Shown here piece after piece: positions 43,581 through 52,506 of a stretch of 64,000 nucleotides of DNA. The stretch lies in NCBI GenBank assembly GCA_031553805.1, contig JAVBLC010000010.1:1-64000 (forward strand), given 5' to 3'. Positions within the stretch are counted from its first letter, which is position 1. Each line of letters begins with the position of its first letter. Both the position numbers and the translations under genes were made by a program. Under the pieces are notes generated by a model that searched no databases, had not been told where the DNA came from, and saw only the letters and a program-made list of their open reading frames with translations. The stretch is from JAITVB01 sp031553805 (GTDB lineage Bacteria; Bacteroidota; Bacteroidia; Bacteroidales; Rikenellaceae).

Positions 43581-43748
43581 CGGACAGAATAAAGAATAAG
43601 GACGGAGTTTGTCCGCTTTTTAAAAAGTCCAAAACCGCTATTGGCAGACTAATTGCATCCTGAAAGGCATATCAGAACACTTTATCCGCCTTTCAAGCCT
43701 TTCAAAGTCCGGTTCTCCGCCGGAACTTTGCATAAAACAGAAACTGCA
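43581..43748. other. atpD upstream region
   Basis: 168 bp with no gene. I see no good TAnnTTTG box; AACTTTGC near 43732 is a weak candidate. A 6-bp hairpin (TCCGG...CCGGA) lies near 43709-43725. The promoter of the ATP synthase operon is not clearly visible. Confidence 0.4.
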
Positions 43749-45251
43749 ATGACTGTCAAAGGAAAGATCACCCAGATCATCGGCCCGGTGGTCGACGTGC
43801 GTTTCGGTCGCGAGGGCCGCGTGGCGCTGCCCAATATCCACGATGCACTCGAAGCCGACGAGGGCGGACTGGTGCTCGAAGTGCAGCAGCACATCGGCGA
43901 AAACACCGTGCGCACGATCGCCATGGACACCACCGACGGCCTGCAGCGCGGAATGACAGTCACAGCGACCGGTTCGCCCATCCGGATACCGGCGGGCGAC
44001 GGGGTAAAGGGCCGCCTGATGAACGTCACCGGCCACACGATCGACGGGATGAAACCGGTCGAAACGAAAGAAAACTTGCCGATTCATCGCGAACCCCCGC
44101 GTTTCGACGAACTCAGCACCCGTCGCGAAGTGTTGTTCACCGGCATCAAGGTAGTCGACCTGCTGACCCCCTACGCCAAAGGCGGCAAGATCGGCCTTTT
44201 CGGCGGCGCAGGCGTGGGCAAAACGGTGCTCATCATGGAATTGATCAACAACATCGCCAAAAAGCACAACGGTTTCTCGGTATTCGCCGGCGTGGGCGAA
44301 CGCACCCGTGAGGGGAACGATCTGCTGCGCGAGATGATCGAAAGCGGTGTGATCCGTTACGGCGACGCGTTCCGGAAGAACATGGAGGAGGGGGATTGGG
44401 ATTTGTCGAAAATCGACTACGACGAAGTGGCCAAATCACAAGCCACGCTCGTCTTCGGCCAGATGAACGAGCCTCCCGGCGCACGCCAGGCGGTGGCCCT
44501 GTCGGGATTGACGATCGCCGAGTCGTTCCGCGACGCGGGGACGGAGGAGGCGCCGCGCGATATCCTCTTTTTCATCGACAACATTTTTCGGTTTACGCAA
44601 GCCGGCGCGGAAGTCTCGGCGTTGCTCGGGCGTATGCCTTCGGCGGTGGGTTACCAACCGACGCTGGCGTCGGAAATGGGAGCGATGCAGGAGCGCATCG
44701 CCTCGACCAAACGCGGTTCGATCACTTCGGTACAGGCGGTTTACGTCCCGGCCGACGACCTGACCGACCCGGCACCGGCCACGACTTTTTCACACCTGGA
44801 CGCAACGACGGTCTTGAGTCGAAAAATTACGGAAATGGGCATTTATCCGGCGGTCGATCCGCTGGAATCGACCTCGCGGTCGCTCGACCCGCTGGTCGTG
44901 GGCCAGGAGCATTACGATACCGCCCAGCGCGTGTTGCAGATGCTCCAGCGCAACCAGGAGCTACAAGACATCATCTCGATCCTCGGCATGGAAGAGCTCT
45001 CGGACGAAGACCGCCTGTTGGTAAACCGCGCCCGAAAAGTGCAACGTTTTTTATCGCAACCGTTTACGGTTGCCGAGCAATATTCCGGGATCCCGGGCGT
45101 GACGGTCGACATCGCCGACACGATCCACGGATTCCAACAAATCATCGACGGCAAGGTCGACGACCTGCCCGAACAGGCCTTTATGAATGTGGGAAAGTTG
45201 GAAGACGCGATCGAAAAAGGCAAAAACCTCGTAGCGCAAACTACAAAATAA
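43749..45251 (+). CDS. atpD: F1Fo ATP synthase subunit beta
   Basis: The start at 43749 (MTVKGKITQIIGPVVDVRFG) is the family start. The 500-residue product has P-loop GGAGVGKT, GERTREGNDL, the catalytic Glu region, VFGQMNEPPGAR, FIDNIFRFTQAG and VPADDLTDPAP. It is the catalytic F1 subunit. It heads a nine-gene operon in the Bacteroidetes order D-C-x-B-E-F-H-A-G, so the F1 genes are split around the Fo genes. Confidence 0.97.
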   Translation: MTVKGKITQIIGPVVDVRFGREGRVALPNIHDALEADEGGLVLEVQQHIGENTVRTIAMDTTDGLQRGMTVTATGSPIRIPAGDGVKGRLMNVTGHTIDGMKPVETKENLPIHREPPRFDELSTRREVLFTGIKVVDLLTPYAKGGKIGLFGGAGVGKTVLIMELINNIAKKHNGFSVFAGVGERTREGNDLLREMIESGVIRYGDAFRKNMEEGDWDLSKIDYDEVAKSQATLVFGQMNEPPGARQAVALSGLTIAESFRDAGTEEAPRDILFFIDNIFRFTQAGAEVSALLGRMPSAVGYQPTLASEMGAMQERIASTKRGSITSVQAVYVPADDLTDPAPATTFSHLDATTVLSRKITEMGIYPAVDPLESTSRSLDPLVVGQEHYDTAQRVLQMLQRNQELQDIISILGMEELSDEDRLLVNRARKVQRFLSQPFTVAEQYSGIPGVTVDIADTIHGFQQIIDGKVDDLPEQAFMNVGKLEDAIEKGKNLVAQTTK

Positions 45252-45279
45252 CTGATTATAACCATAAAAATCGACAGCC

Positions 45280-45504
45280 ATGACCCTGCAAATCATCTCT
45301 CCTGAAGGCATTCTGTTCCAGCGCGAAACGTCGAGCGTCACCCTGCCCGGCGCCGAAGGCAGCTTCTCCGTGTTGCATAATCACGCTCCCTTGCTTTCCG
45401 TGTTGGCCGAGGGCACAGTCACCTACGACGACATTCCCGGGGGCTACGCGATCAGGCGCGGCATCGTCGAGGTCAAGGACAACATCATCACCGTTTATAT
45501 CTGA
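45280..45504 (+). CDS. atpC: F1Fo ATP synthase subunit epsilon (beta-sandwich domain only)
   Basis: The 74-residue product has the N-terminal beta domain of epsilon (LQIISPEGILFQRETSSVTLPGAEGSFSVLHNHAPLLSVL) and lacks the usual C-terminal helical hairpin (typical length 130-140 residues). That hairpin inhibits ATP hydrolysis in other bacteria, so this enzyme should lack epsilon inhibition; short epsilon subunits are known in Bacteroidetes. It lies 28 bp after atpD. Confidence 0.92.
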   Translation: MTLQIISPEGILFQRETSSVTLPGAEGSFSVLHNHAPLLSVLAEGTVTYDDIPGGYAIRRGIVEVKDNIITVYI

Positions 45505-45509
45505 GCACG

Positions 45510-45914
45510 ATGCGGAAAATCGAAAAACTGCGGCCGAAGATCTACCTGATGCTGACGGCGATCTACCTGGTGGTGGGATCGCTGAGCCTACTGCTTTTTT
45601 ATATCGTCACACCGCAGCGCTACTTCGGGATTTACCCCTCGGTCGACGTCTTTTACTGGGCATTCGGGATGGTGCTGACCTATTTCCTCGACCGCAGCCG
45701 GGTGCAGCATCCTGACAGATTGCTGAACGTCTTCATGATGTGCCGCGCCGTGAAGTTGTTCCTGATTATCGCTTTCCTGATCCTCGGCATCCGGGGGATC
45801 GGGCTCGACCGGGTGACGTTTACGATTTCAATGATGTGTAACTACCTCATATACTCCGGCTTGGAACTTTACATCTATTACCGGTTCAACAAACAGTTGC
45901 AACAAAAGAAGTGA
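45510..45914 (+). CDS. AtpI-like small membrane protein in the ATP synthase operon
   Basis: The 134-residue product has four predicted membrane helices (about residues 12-32, 48-64, 74-97, 104-126) and a basic C-terminus (NKQLQQKK). It has no clear family signature, but its position between atpC and atpB and its topology match AtpI/Bacteroidetes operon proteins thought to help assemble the c-ring. It overlaps atpB by 4 bp (GTGA). Confidence 0.75.
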   Translation: MRKIEKLRPKIYLMLTAIYLVVGSLSLLLFYIVTPQRYFGIYPSVDVFYWAFGMVLTYFLDRSRVQHPDRLLNVFMMCRAVKLFLIIAFLILGIRGIGLDRVTFTISMMCNYLIYSGLELYIYYRFNKQLQQKK

Positions 45915-46960
45915 ACCTTTCGAAACACATAGCGTTTTTGCTGCTCTTGCTGGCTCCCTTTGCGGGGCGGACACAGGAGGCTACGCCGCAGGAAGCCCCC
46001 CCCGGGATCGACGTGCAGGGCATCGTGCTGGGCCACCTGGCCGACAGCTACGAGTGGCACATCACCACGCTCGGCCACCGCGAGGTGTCGGTACCGCTGC
46101 CGGTGATCGTGCGGGGAAGCGACGGGGTGTGGCACCTCTTTTCGTCGGCCCGATTGCGCGAAGGCGCTGTTTACAAGGGATTTTCAATTGCCACAGACGG
46201 AAAATATGACGGAAAACTGGTCGAAGCGGGCGTTCGCCCGAAACTCGACCTGTCCCTCACGAAAAATGCGTTGGCGCTGCTCATAAACAGCGCTGTGATG
46301 CTGCTGCTTGTGCTGCCGCTCGCGCGATGGTACCGGCGGGGACGCGAACTCCCCCCGCGCGGGATCGCCGGGGCGGTCGAACTGGTGGCCGAGTATATCA
46401 ACCGAGAGGTGATCGAGCCCTGCGTCGGGCCCGAGGCGCGGCGCTACGCCCCGCTGCTGCTGACGATGTTCTTTTTTATTCTGGTCAACAACCTGATGGG
46501 GCTGATCCCGATCTTTCCGGGCGGGGCCAACGTGACGGGCAACATTGCGGTGACGCTTGTGCTGGCCGTGACGACCTTCCTGGCTGTCAACCTTTCGGGG
46601 ACGAAGGCCTACTGGAAAGACATTCTCTGGCCCGACGTGCCGATGTGGTTGAAGGTGCCGGCGCCGCTCATGCCCGTGATCGAGATTTTCGGGGTTTTTA
46701 CGAAACCGTTTGCGCTGATGGTGCGTCTGTTCGCCAATATGTTTGCGGGCCACGCGGTGATCCTGGCGCTGGTATGCGTGATCTTCACCTCGGCAGCGCT
46801 CGGGGCGGCGATCCAAACGGGGATGAGCGTGGTGGCAGTCGTTTTCGGGGTCTTCATGCTGTGCCTCGAATTGTTGGTGGCCTTTATCCAGGCTTATGTT
46901 TTCACCCTGCTTTCAGGGGTATTTATCGGCATGGCAAGAGTAAAACACGAACATAAATAA
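45911..46960 (+). CDS. atpB: F1Fo ATP synthase subunit a
   Basis: The GTG start at 45911 overlaps the previous stop by 4 bp. It gives a signal-like N-terminus (HIAFLLLLLAPFAGRTQE) and a long extracytoplasmic region to about residue 110. The helices follow, with MVRLFANMFAGH holding the essential Arg that faces the c-ring, and NLMGLIPIFPGGANVTGN. The 349-residue length, longer than the E. coli protein, is normal for Bacteroidetes. It forms the proton half-channels. Confidence 0.93.
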   Translation: MNLSKHIAFLLLLLAPFAGRTQEATPQEAPPGIDVQGIVLGHLADSYEWHITTLGHREVSVPLPVIVRGSDGVWHLFSSARLREGAVYKGFSIATDGKYDGKLVEAGVRPKLDLSLTKNALALLINSAVMLLLVLPLARWYRRGRELPPRGIAGAVELVAEYINREVIEPCVGPEARRYAPLLLTMFFFILVNNLMGLIPIFPGGANVTGNIAVTLVLAVTTFLAVNLSGTKAYWKDILWPDVPMWLKVPAPLMPVIEIFGVFTKPFALMVRLFANMFAGHAVILALVCVIFTSAALGAAIQTGMSVVAVVFGVFMLCLELLVAFIQAYVFTLLSGVFIGMARVKHEHK

Positions 46961-46980
46961 AACCTTAAAAAACACACATT

Positions 46981-47232
46981 ATGCTACTAACAACTTTTTT
47001 GGCCGCAGCGGCCGGCGCCAACCTGGGCATCCTGGGCGCGGCCATCGGCGCAGGCCTGGTGGCCATCGGCGCCGGTCTCGGCATCGGCAAGATCGGCGCC
47101 TCGTCGATGGAGGCTATCGCCCGACAACCCGAAGCGGCCAACAATATCCGGATGACGATGATTATCGCCGCCGCCCTGATCGAAGGGGTGGCGCTATTTG
47201 CCGTGGTGGTCTGTTTCCTGGCTACGGCCTAA
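46981..47232 (+). CDS. atpE: F1Fo ATP synthase subunit c
   Basis: The 83-residue double-helix hairpin has GAAIGAGLVAIGAGLGIGKIG, polar loop ARQPEA and the ion-binding Glu68 in AALIEGVALF. The position occupied by Gln in Na+-coupled c subunits is Ile here, and the Glu is followed by Gly rather than Ser-Thr, so coupling should be to protons. Confidence 0.95.
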   Translation: MLLTTFLAAAAGANLGILGAAIGAGLVAIGAGLGIGKIGASSMEAIARQPEAANNIRMTMIIAAALIEGVALFAVVVCFLATA

Positions 47233-47247
47233 AAAATTCACGACACT

Positions 47248-47745
47248 ATGTCCCTGCTTGTTCCCGATACGGGTTTATTGTTCTGGATGGCGCTCTCCTT
47301 CGGGATAGTGCTCGTTGTGCTGGCGCGCTACGGGTTCCCGGTCGTGCTGCGGGCGATCGACGCGCGGCGCACGCGCATCGAACAGGCATTGCAAGCGGCT
47401 AAGGACGCCGAGGCAAGACTGGCCGACATCGACGTCCAGGCTGCGGCCATCCTCGATAAGGCCAACGCCGAACGCGGCGCGATGCTCAAGGAAGCGCAAG
47501 CCACACGCGAGGCCCTGATCGGCCAGGCCCGGAGCGAAGCCCAGGCCCAGACGGCCCTGCACCTCGAAAAGGCGCGGGCCGAGGCCGACGAGTTGCGCCG
47601 CAAGGCCTTGAGTGACGCCGCCAGCCAGATCGCCGCCCTCTCGGTAAAGGTGGCCGAGAAAGTCGTGGGCGACAACCTGCGCACAGACGCCGAGCAAACG
47701 AGCTATATCGAACGCCTGCTCAAGGAGGAGCAACCCCGTGGATAG
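47248..47745 (+). CDS. atpF: F1Fo ATP synthase subunit b
   Basis: The 165-residue product has one N-terminal membrane helix (residues 8-27) and then a long charged helix (about 35-160) that forms the peripheral stalk. It overlaps atpH by 8 bp. Confidence 0.92.
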   Translation: MSLLVPDTGLLFWMALSFGIVLVVLARYGFPVVLRAIDARRTRIEQALQAAKDAEARLADIDVQAAAILDKANAERGAMLKEAQATREALIGQARSEAQAQTALHLEKARAEADELRRKALSDAASQIAALSVKVAEKVVGDNLRTDAEQTSYIERLLKEEQPRG

Positions 47746-48307
47746 CGGCATGCTCTCGCGGCGGTATGCCGAAGCGCTGTTTCGGTACGCCTCGGCGCAT
47801 GGGGCGGAGCAACAGGTCTATGCCGAAGTTTCAACCCTGGTCGCAAGTTTTACGCGTTATCCCGCATTGCGGCGGGTGCTCGACAACCGCCTGCTGCCAA
47901 TCGAAAAAAAGGCCGAGGTGATTGCCCGGTGCAGCGGCGGAGGGACCGACGATAAGCTTTCCCCGGCGATCAGCGAGCAGTTTTCACACTTCATCCGCCT
48001 GGTACTCGACGAGCGGCGCGAGGAGTTTTTACAGATGATCTGCCTGAGCTATATTCAGCTGGTTCGCCGCGAACGGGGGGTGATGGACGTCGAAGTGACC
48101 ACGGCGGCCAAGGTCGACGAATCGACACGCGAGGTATTGAAAAATGAGCTCGTCCGGCGCACGGGCAAAACTGTGACGATGCACCTGCACACCGACCCCA
48201 CCCTGATCGGCGGCTACGTGTTCCGCTGGGACACTTTCCGATTCGACGCCAGCGCCCGCACCGCCCTCCGGCGGATTAAAAAGACACTGACACAAATCAA
48301 GCTATGA
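47738..48307 (+). CDS. atpH: F1Fo ATP synthase subunit delta
   Basis: The GTG start at 47738 overlaps atpF; an ATG at 47750 is the alternative. The 189-residue product has the delta/OSCP pattern (SRRYAEALFRYASAHGAEQQV; VEVTTAAKVDESTREVLKNELVRRTGKTVTMHLHTDPTLIGGYVFRWD). It joins F1 to the stalk. Its stop overlaps the atpA start (ATGA). Confidence 0.92.
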   Translation: MDSGMLSRRYAEALFRYASAHGAEQQVYAEVSTLVASFTRYPALRRVLDNRLLPIEKKAEVIARCSGGGTDDKLSPAISEQFSHFIRLVLDERREEFLQMICLSYIQLVRRERGVMDVEVTTAAKVDESTREVLKNELVRRTGKTVTMHLHTDPTLIGGYVFRWDTFRFDASARTALRRIKKTLTQIKL

Positions 48308-49893
48308 CGGAAAACATCAAGGTAAGCGAAATTCCCGACCTGCTGGCGCAGATGCTCGATCAGTTAGACCCCGCAGCCACCCTGGAAGAGGTGGGCACGG
48401 TGGTGCAGGTAAGCGACGGGGTGGCGCGCATATTCGGACTCAACAACGCCCGGGCCAACGAGTTACTTGAGTTCGACAGCGGCGAAAAAGCCGTGGTGAT
48501 GAACCTCGAAGAAGACAACGTGGGTGCGGTGCTGTTAGGCCCAACCGATCTGGTGCGCGAGAACGACACGGTGCGTCTGACGGGCCGCATCGCCTCGATC
48601 CAGGTCGGCGAAGGCATGCTAGGCCGCGTGGTCAACGCCCTGGGCGAACCGATCGACGGGGCGGGCGAAATCGCAGGCAAACGCATCGAGATGCCGCTCG
48701 AACGCAAGGCCCCCGGCGTGATCTTCCGTCAGCCGGTGAGCCAGCCGATGCAGACGGGCATCAAGGCGATCGATGCCATGATCCCCATCGGCCGCGGCCA
48801 GCGCGAACTGATCATCGGCGACCGCCAGACAGGCAAAACCGCCATTGCGATGGACACGATCATCAACCAGCGCAAGAACTTTCAGAATGGGCAACCTGTA
48901 TATTGCATCTATGTAGCAGTGGGCCAAAAAGCCTCGACCGTGGCGTCGATGGTCGAAACCCTGCGCGAAAAAGGAGCGATGGATTACACGACGTTTATCG
49001 TCGCCACCTCGTCCGACCCGGCCGCGATGCAATATTTCGCTCCCTTTGCCGGTGCGGCGCTGGGCGAATATTTTCGCGATACAGGGCGGCACGCACTTGT
49101 GGTTTACGACGACTTGTCGAAGCAGGCTGTGGCGTACCGCGAAGTATCGCTCATCCTGCGCCGCCCGTCGGGGCGCGAGGCTTATCCCGGCGACATTTTT
49201 TACTTGCATTCGCGGCTGCTGGAACGCGCCGCCAAGATCATCGAACGCGACGACATCGCCGCCCGGATGAACGACCTGCCCGAAAGCCTCAAGGGCCGGG
49301 TGAAAGGCGGCGGATCACTCACCGCCCTGCCGATGGTCGAAACCCTGGCGGGTGATGTGTCGGCCTACATTCCAACCAACGTCATCTCGATCACCGACGG
49401 CCAGATTTTTTTGGAGACCGACCTCTTTAACCAGGGCGTGCGGCCGGCCATCAACATCGGCATCTCGGTGTCGCGCGTTGGCGGGAAAGCACAGATCAAG
49501 GCGATGAAGCAAGTGGCCGGCGGGATGAAGATCGACCTGGCCCAATACCGCGAACTCGAAGCATTCACCCGCCTCGGGGGCGAGATCGACACCGTGACGG
49601 CCGCCGCCCTCGACCGCGGACGCAAGAACAGCCGCCTGCTCGTGCAACCCCAATACCAACCGCTCGAAGTGGGCGAACAGATCGCCCTGCTCTATTGCGG
49701 CACTCACGGCTTGCTGATAGACGTACCGCTCGAAAAGGTCGATGAATTCGAACGCACCTTTCTCGAACAGCTGCGGCAAACCGCCGCTGAAACCATCATC
49801 AAACCGCTTGCCGAGGGCCCTCTCGACGCGAAAATTGAAAAAGGAATCACCGATCTGGCCGCCCAGGTTGCAGGACAACTCAAGGCTTCATAA
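48304..49893 (+). CDS. atpA: F1Fo ATP synthase subunit alpha
   Basis: The 529-residue product has P-loop GDRQTGKTAIA, VSDGVARIFGL, YCIYVAVGQKAS, and the C-terminal arginine-finger region ISVSRVGGKAQIKAMKQVAG. It is the non-catalytic nucleotide-binding subunit of F1. Start codon overlaps atpH by 4 bp, indicating coupled translation. Confidence 0.97.
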   Translation: MTENIKVSEIPDLLAQMLDQLDPAATLEEVGTVVQVSDGVARIFGLNNARANELLEFDSGEKAVVMNLEEDNVGAVLLGPTDLVRENDTVRLTGRIASIQVGEGMLGRVVNALGEPIDGAGEIAGKRIEMPLERKAPGVIFRQPVSQPMQTGIKAIDAMIPIGRGQRELIIGDRQTGKTAIAMDTIINQRKNFQNGQPVYCIYVAVGQKASTVASMVETLREKGAMDYTTFIVATSSDPAAMQYFAPFAGAALGEYFRDTGRHALVVYDDLSKQAVAYREVSLILRRPSGREAYPGDIFYLHSRLLERAAKIIERDDIAARMNDLPESLKGRVKGGGSLTALPMVETLAGDVSAYIPTNVISITDGQIFLETDLFNQGVRPAINIGISVSRVGGKAQIKAMKQVAGGMKIDLAQYRELEAFTRLGGEIDTVTAAALDRGRKNSRLLVQPQYQPLEVGEQIALLYCGTHGLLIDVPLEKVDEFERTFLEQLRQTAAETIIKPLAEGPLDAKIEKGITDLAAQVAGQLKAS

Positions 49894-49896
49894 AAA

Positions 49897-50739
49897 ATGG
49901 CATCGCTCAAGGAGGTAAAGAACCGGATCACCTCGGTCCGCACCACGCGCAAGATTACCCAGGCGCGGCAGATGGTGTCGTCGGCCCAGTTGCACCATGC
50001 GCAGGGAGCGTTGGCAGCAGCCCGCAACTACCGCGACGCGTTGGCGGCGTTGTGGGCGCGCACGGCCGGGGAGGTCGCGGCCGAGCTACCCTTTTGTGAA
50101 GTGCGCCCGGCGGGCGATGTGGCCGTGGTGATCCTCTCGGCCAACGGCGGCATGTGTGGATCGTTCAACGCCCGCACGATCAAGGAATTGCACCAAATCG
50201 CCCGCGAGCCCCGCACCGAGCACAAGGTCTTTTTCCCCATCGGGCAAAAGGTGTCGGAAGCCGTCGCGGCTGCCGGATACCCTGCTGTCGCGGGCGACAA
50301 TAAACTGATGGACAAGGCCTCCTGCACTGAAACTGCCGCCACGATCATCCATCTGGCCGAAGAATTCACGCAGGGCAAATGGAAACGCGTCGAGATCATC
50401 TATGCCGATTTCCGCACCGTCGGATCACAGCCCCTGCGCCGCGACGTACTCCTCCCCCTCGAAGTTCCCACGGAGAGCAAATCCGCTGACGAATACATCG
50501 TCGAACCTTCGCTTGCGGCTTTCGCCGGCGAGCTTGCCAAGATGCTCGTCACCGCCCGCTTCTGCGCCGACATCGCCAGCCACCGCGCCTCGGAACACGC
50601 CACCCGGATGATCGCGATGCAACTCGCCACCGAGAACGCCGACGACCTGCTCGACCAGCTCAACCTGACCTACAACAAACTTCGCCAACAAAACATCACC
50701 ACCGAACTCCTCGACATCATCGGCAGCTCCTTCGCCTGA
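49897..50739 (+). CDS. atpG: F1Fo ATP synthase subunit gamma
   Basis: The 280-residue product has N- and C-terminal rotor helices (MASLKEVKNRITSVRTTRKITQARQMVSSAQL; RMIAMQLATENADDLLDQLNLTYNKLRQQNITTELLDIIG) and a Rossmann-like middle. It is the rotor shaft and ends the operon. It starts 3 bp after atpA. Confidence 0.95.
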   Translation: MASLKEVKNRITSVRTTRKITQARQMVSSAQLHHAQGALAAARNYRDALAALWARTAGEVAAELPFCEVRPAGDVAVVILSANGGMCGSFNARTIKELHQIAREPRTEHKVFFPIGQKVSEAVAAAGYPAVAGDNKLMDKASCTETAATIIHLAEEFTQGKWKRVEIIYADFRTVGSQPLRRDVLLPLEVPTESKSADEYIVEPSLAAFAGELAKMLVTARFCADIASHRASEHATRMIAMQLATENADDLLDQLNLTYNKLRQQNITTELLDIIGSSFA

Positions 50740-50931
50740 CCACCCAACAGAAAAATCGGCAAAGCCGAAACCTCCCCGCTGCTCCGGTTGCGAGAAAGCT
50801 TCGACTGCCGCTTTTTGTAAAAAGCGGCACCAACCGAGGTCGTTGCGTAAGCAACGGGTGAGCTCCGCAGAGCTAAAAATTTTTCTGGGATACTACGTAT
50901 CCCTTGACCTACCTTGCTTAGTTTTAGTAAC

Positions 50932-51020
50932 GGTTTTTAGAAAGAGGAAGCCCTTTTCTTTAGTGGCGATCGAGATTCCGATCGGCTCACGGGAAAAGGG
51001 GCTTCCTCTTTCTAAAAACC
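50932..51020. repeat. Long inverted repeat between atpG and glyA
   Basis: GGTTTTTAGAAAGAGGAAGC (50932-50951) pairs perfectly with 51001-51020, and with one bulge the stem extends by seven more pairs (CCTTTTC/GAAAAGG). The 34-base loop itself holds CGATCG/CGATCG. It could be a strong terminator for the convergent operons or a mobile-element end. Confidence 0.8.
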
Positions 51021-51138
51021 TTTTGCAAGGCCGAGTAAAGTAAGTCAGGAGAAACGAAGTTTTGCTTCGCAGAGCTCCGCTTCGCTACGGTTCTCACGAA
51101 AGTTTTTGAGGCACTTTTTACAAAAAGTGCCAGTCAGA
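51013..51138. repeat. Repeat family B, copy B5
   Basis: CTAAAAACCTTTTGCAAGGCCGAGTAAAGTAAGTCAGGAGAAACGAAGTTT...TTTTTGAGGCACTTTTTACAAAAAGTGCCAGTCAGAGCC matches B1 at 110-209 except for an insertion in the middle (GCTTCGCAGAGCTCCGCTTCGC region). Both copies end 2-20 bp before the stop codon of a minus-strand gene. Confidence 0.75.
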
Positions 51139-51140
51139 GC

Positions 51141-52421
51141 CTACCACGCAAACAGTGGGCGGAGGGACATCAAGGCGTTGACCTCTTTGCGGACGGCGGT
51201 GATGGTGGCTTCGTTTTCGGGATCGGAGAGGACGCGGTCGATCAGGCCTACTACGGTGTCCATATCGGCTTCCTTGAGGCCGCGGGTGGTGACGGCGGGT
51301 GTGCCGACGCGGAAACCCGAGGTAAGGAAAGGCGAACGGGTGTCGAAGGGCACCATGTTCTTGTTGGTAGTAATGTCTGCAGCAACGAGTACCTGCTCGG
51401 CTTTTTTGCCCGAGAGTTCGGGGAATTTGGTGCGCAGATCGATCAGCATCAGGTGGTTGTCGGTGCCGTTCGAGATGATCTTATAGCCTCGTTTGACGAA
51501 AGCGGCGGCCATGGCCTGAGCGTTTTTGATTACTTGTTTCTGATACTCTTTGTACGACGGATCGAGAGCCTCGCCGAAAGACACGGCCTTGGCAGCGATG
51601 ATGTGTTCGAGCGGGCCGCCTTGTACGCCGGGAAAAACCGACGAATTGATCATGGCCGAGAACTTTTTGATTTCGCCTTTGGGGGTAGTAACGCCCCACG
51701 GATTATCAAAATCCTTGCCGACGAGGATGATACCGCCGCGCGGACCGCGCAGGGTTTTGTGGGTGGTCGAGGTCACCACGTGGGCGTGCTGCACCGGGTT
51801 GTTGAGCAGACCGGCGGCGATCAGGCCGGCGGTGTGGGCCATGTCGATCCAGAGAATGGCGCCGATCTTGTCGGCAATCTGACGCATCCGGGCGTAGTCC
51901 CATTCGCGGCTGTAGGCCGAAGCGCCGCCGACGATCATCTTCGGTTTGTGTTCGAGGGCCACGCGTTCCATTTCATCGTAGTCGACCATGCCGGTCTCTT
52001 CCTTCACGTGATAGGCTACGGCATTATAAAGCAGACCTGAAAAGTTGACCGGCGAACCGTGGGTCAGGTGTCCGCCGTGGGCCAAATCGAGGCCGAGAAA
52101 GGTCTCGCCCGGTTTCATCACGGTCAGGAAAACCGCCATATTGGCCTGAGCACCCGAATGGGGTTGCACGTTGGCGAATTCGGCGCCATAGAGCTCGCAC
52201 AAGCGGTCGATGGCCAGTTGTTCGACCTGGTCGACGATTTGGCAACCGCCGTAGTAACGGGCGTTGGGGTAACCTTCGGCGTACTTGTTGGTCAGTACCG
52301 AGCCCATGGCTTGCATCACCTGGTCGCTGACGAAGTTTTCCGAGGCGATCAACTCGATCCCGTGCTGCTGACGTTGCTTTTCCTGTTCGATCAGGTCAAA
52401 CAGCTTCGTGTCTTTTTTCAT
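51141..52421 (-). CDS. glyA: Serine hydroxymethyltransferase
   Basis: The 426-residue PLP enzyme has QQHGIELIASENFVSDQVMQAMGS, PHSGAQANMAVF, LAHGGHLTHG and the PLP-lysine motif VTSTTHKTLRGPRGG. It interconverts serine and glycine with tetrahydrofolate. A -7 box TACCTTTG (minus strand, 52456-52463) lies about 35 bp before the start codon. It ends in repeat B5. Confidence 0.96.
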   Translation of the reverse strand: MKKDTKLFDLIEQEKQRQQHGIELIASENFVSDQVMQAMGSVLTNKYAEGYPNARYYGGCQIVDQVEQLAIDRLCELYGAEFANVQPHSGAQANMAVFLTVMKPGETFLGLDLAHGGHLTHGSPVNFSGLLYNAVAYHVKEETGMVDYDEMERVALEHKPKMIVGGASAYSREWDYARMRQIADKIGAILWIDMAHTAGLIAAGLLNNPVQHAHVVTSTTHKTLRGPRGGIILVGKDFDNPWGVTTPKGEIKKFSAMINSSVFPGVQGGPLEHIIAAKAVSFGEALDPSYKEYQKQVIKNAQAMAAAFVKRGYKIISNGTDNHLMLIDLRTKFPELSGKKAEQVLVAADITTNKNMVPFDTRSPFLTSGFRVGTPAVTTRGLKEADMDTVVGLIDRVLSDPENEATITAVRKEVNALMSLRPLFAW

Positions 52422-52506
52422 ATGTGTGGTTTTTGATGTCGTTCTTTTGGAGCAACAAAGGTAATGCTTTGGGGGATATTTTTTTATTGAATAAGAAATA
52501 TTTCTG

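Larger units (their letters stand above)
50740..51140. other. 401-bp hairpin-rich region between atpG and glyA
   Basis: No gene is seen. In order it holds B4 hairpin GCCGCTTTTTGTAAAAAGCGGC (50807-50828), CGTTGC-gtaa-GCAACG (about 50843-50858), GGGATAC-tac-GTATCCC (50887-50903), the long inverted repeat at 50932-51020, and B5 (51013-51138). Confidence 0.8.
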
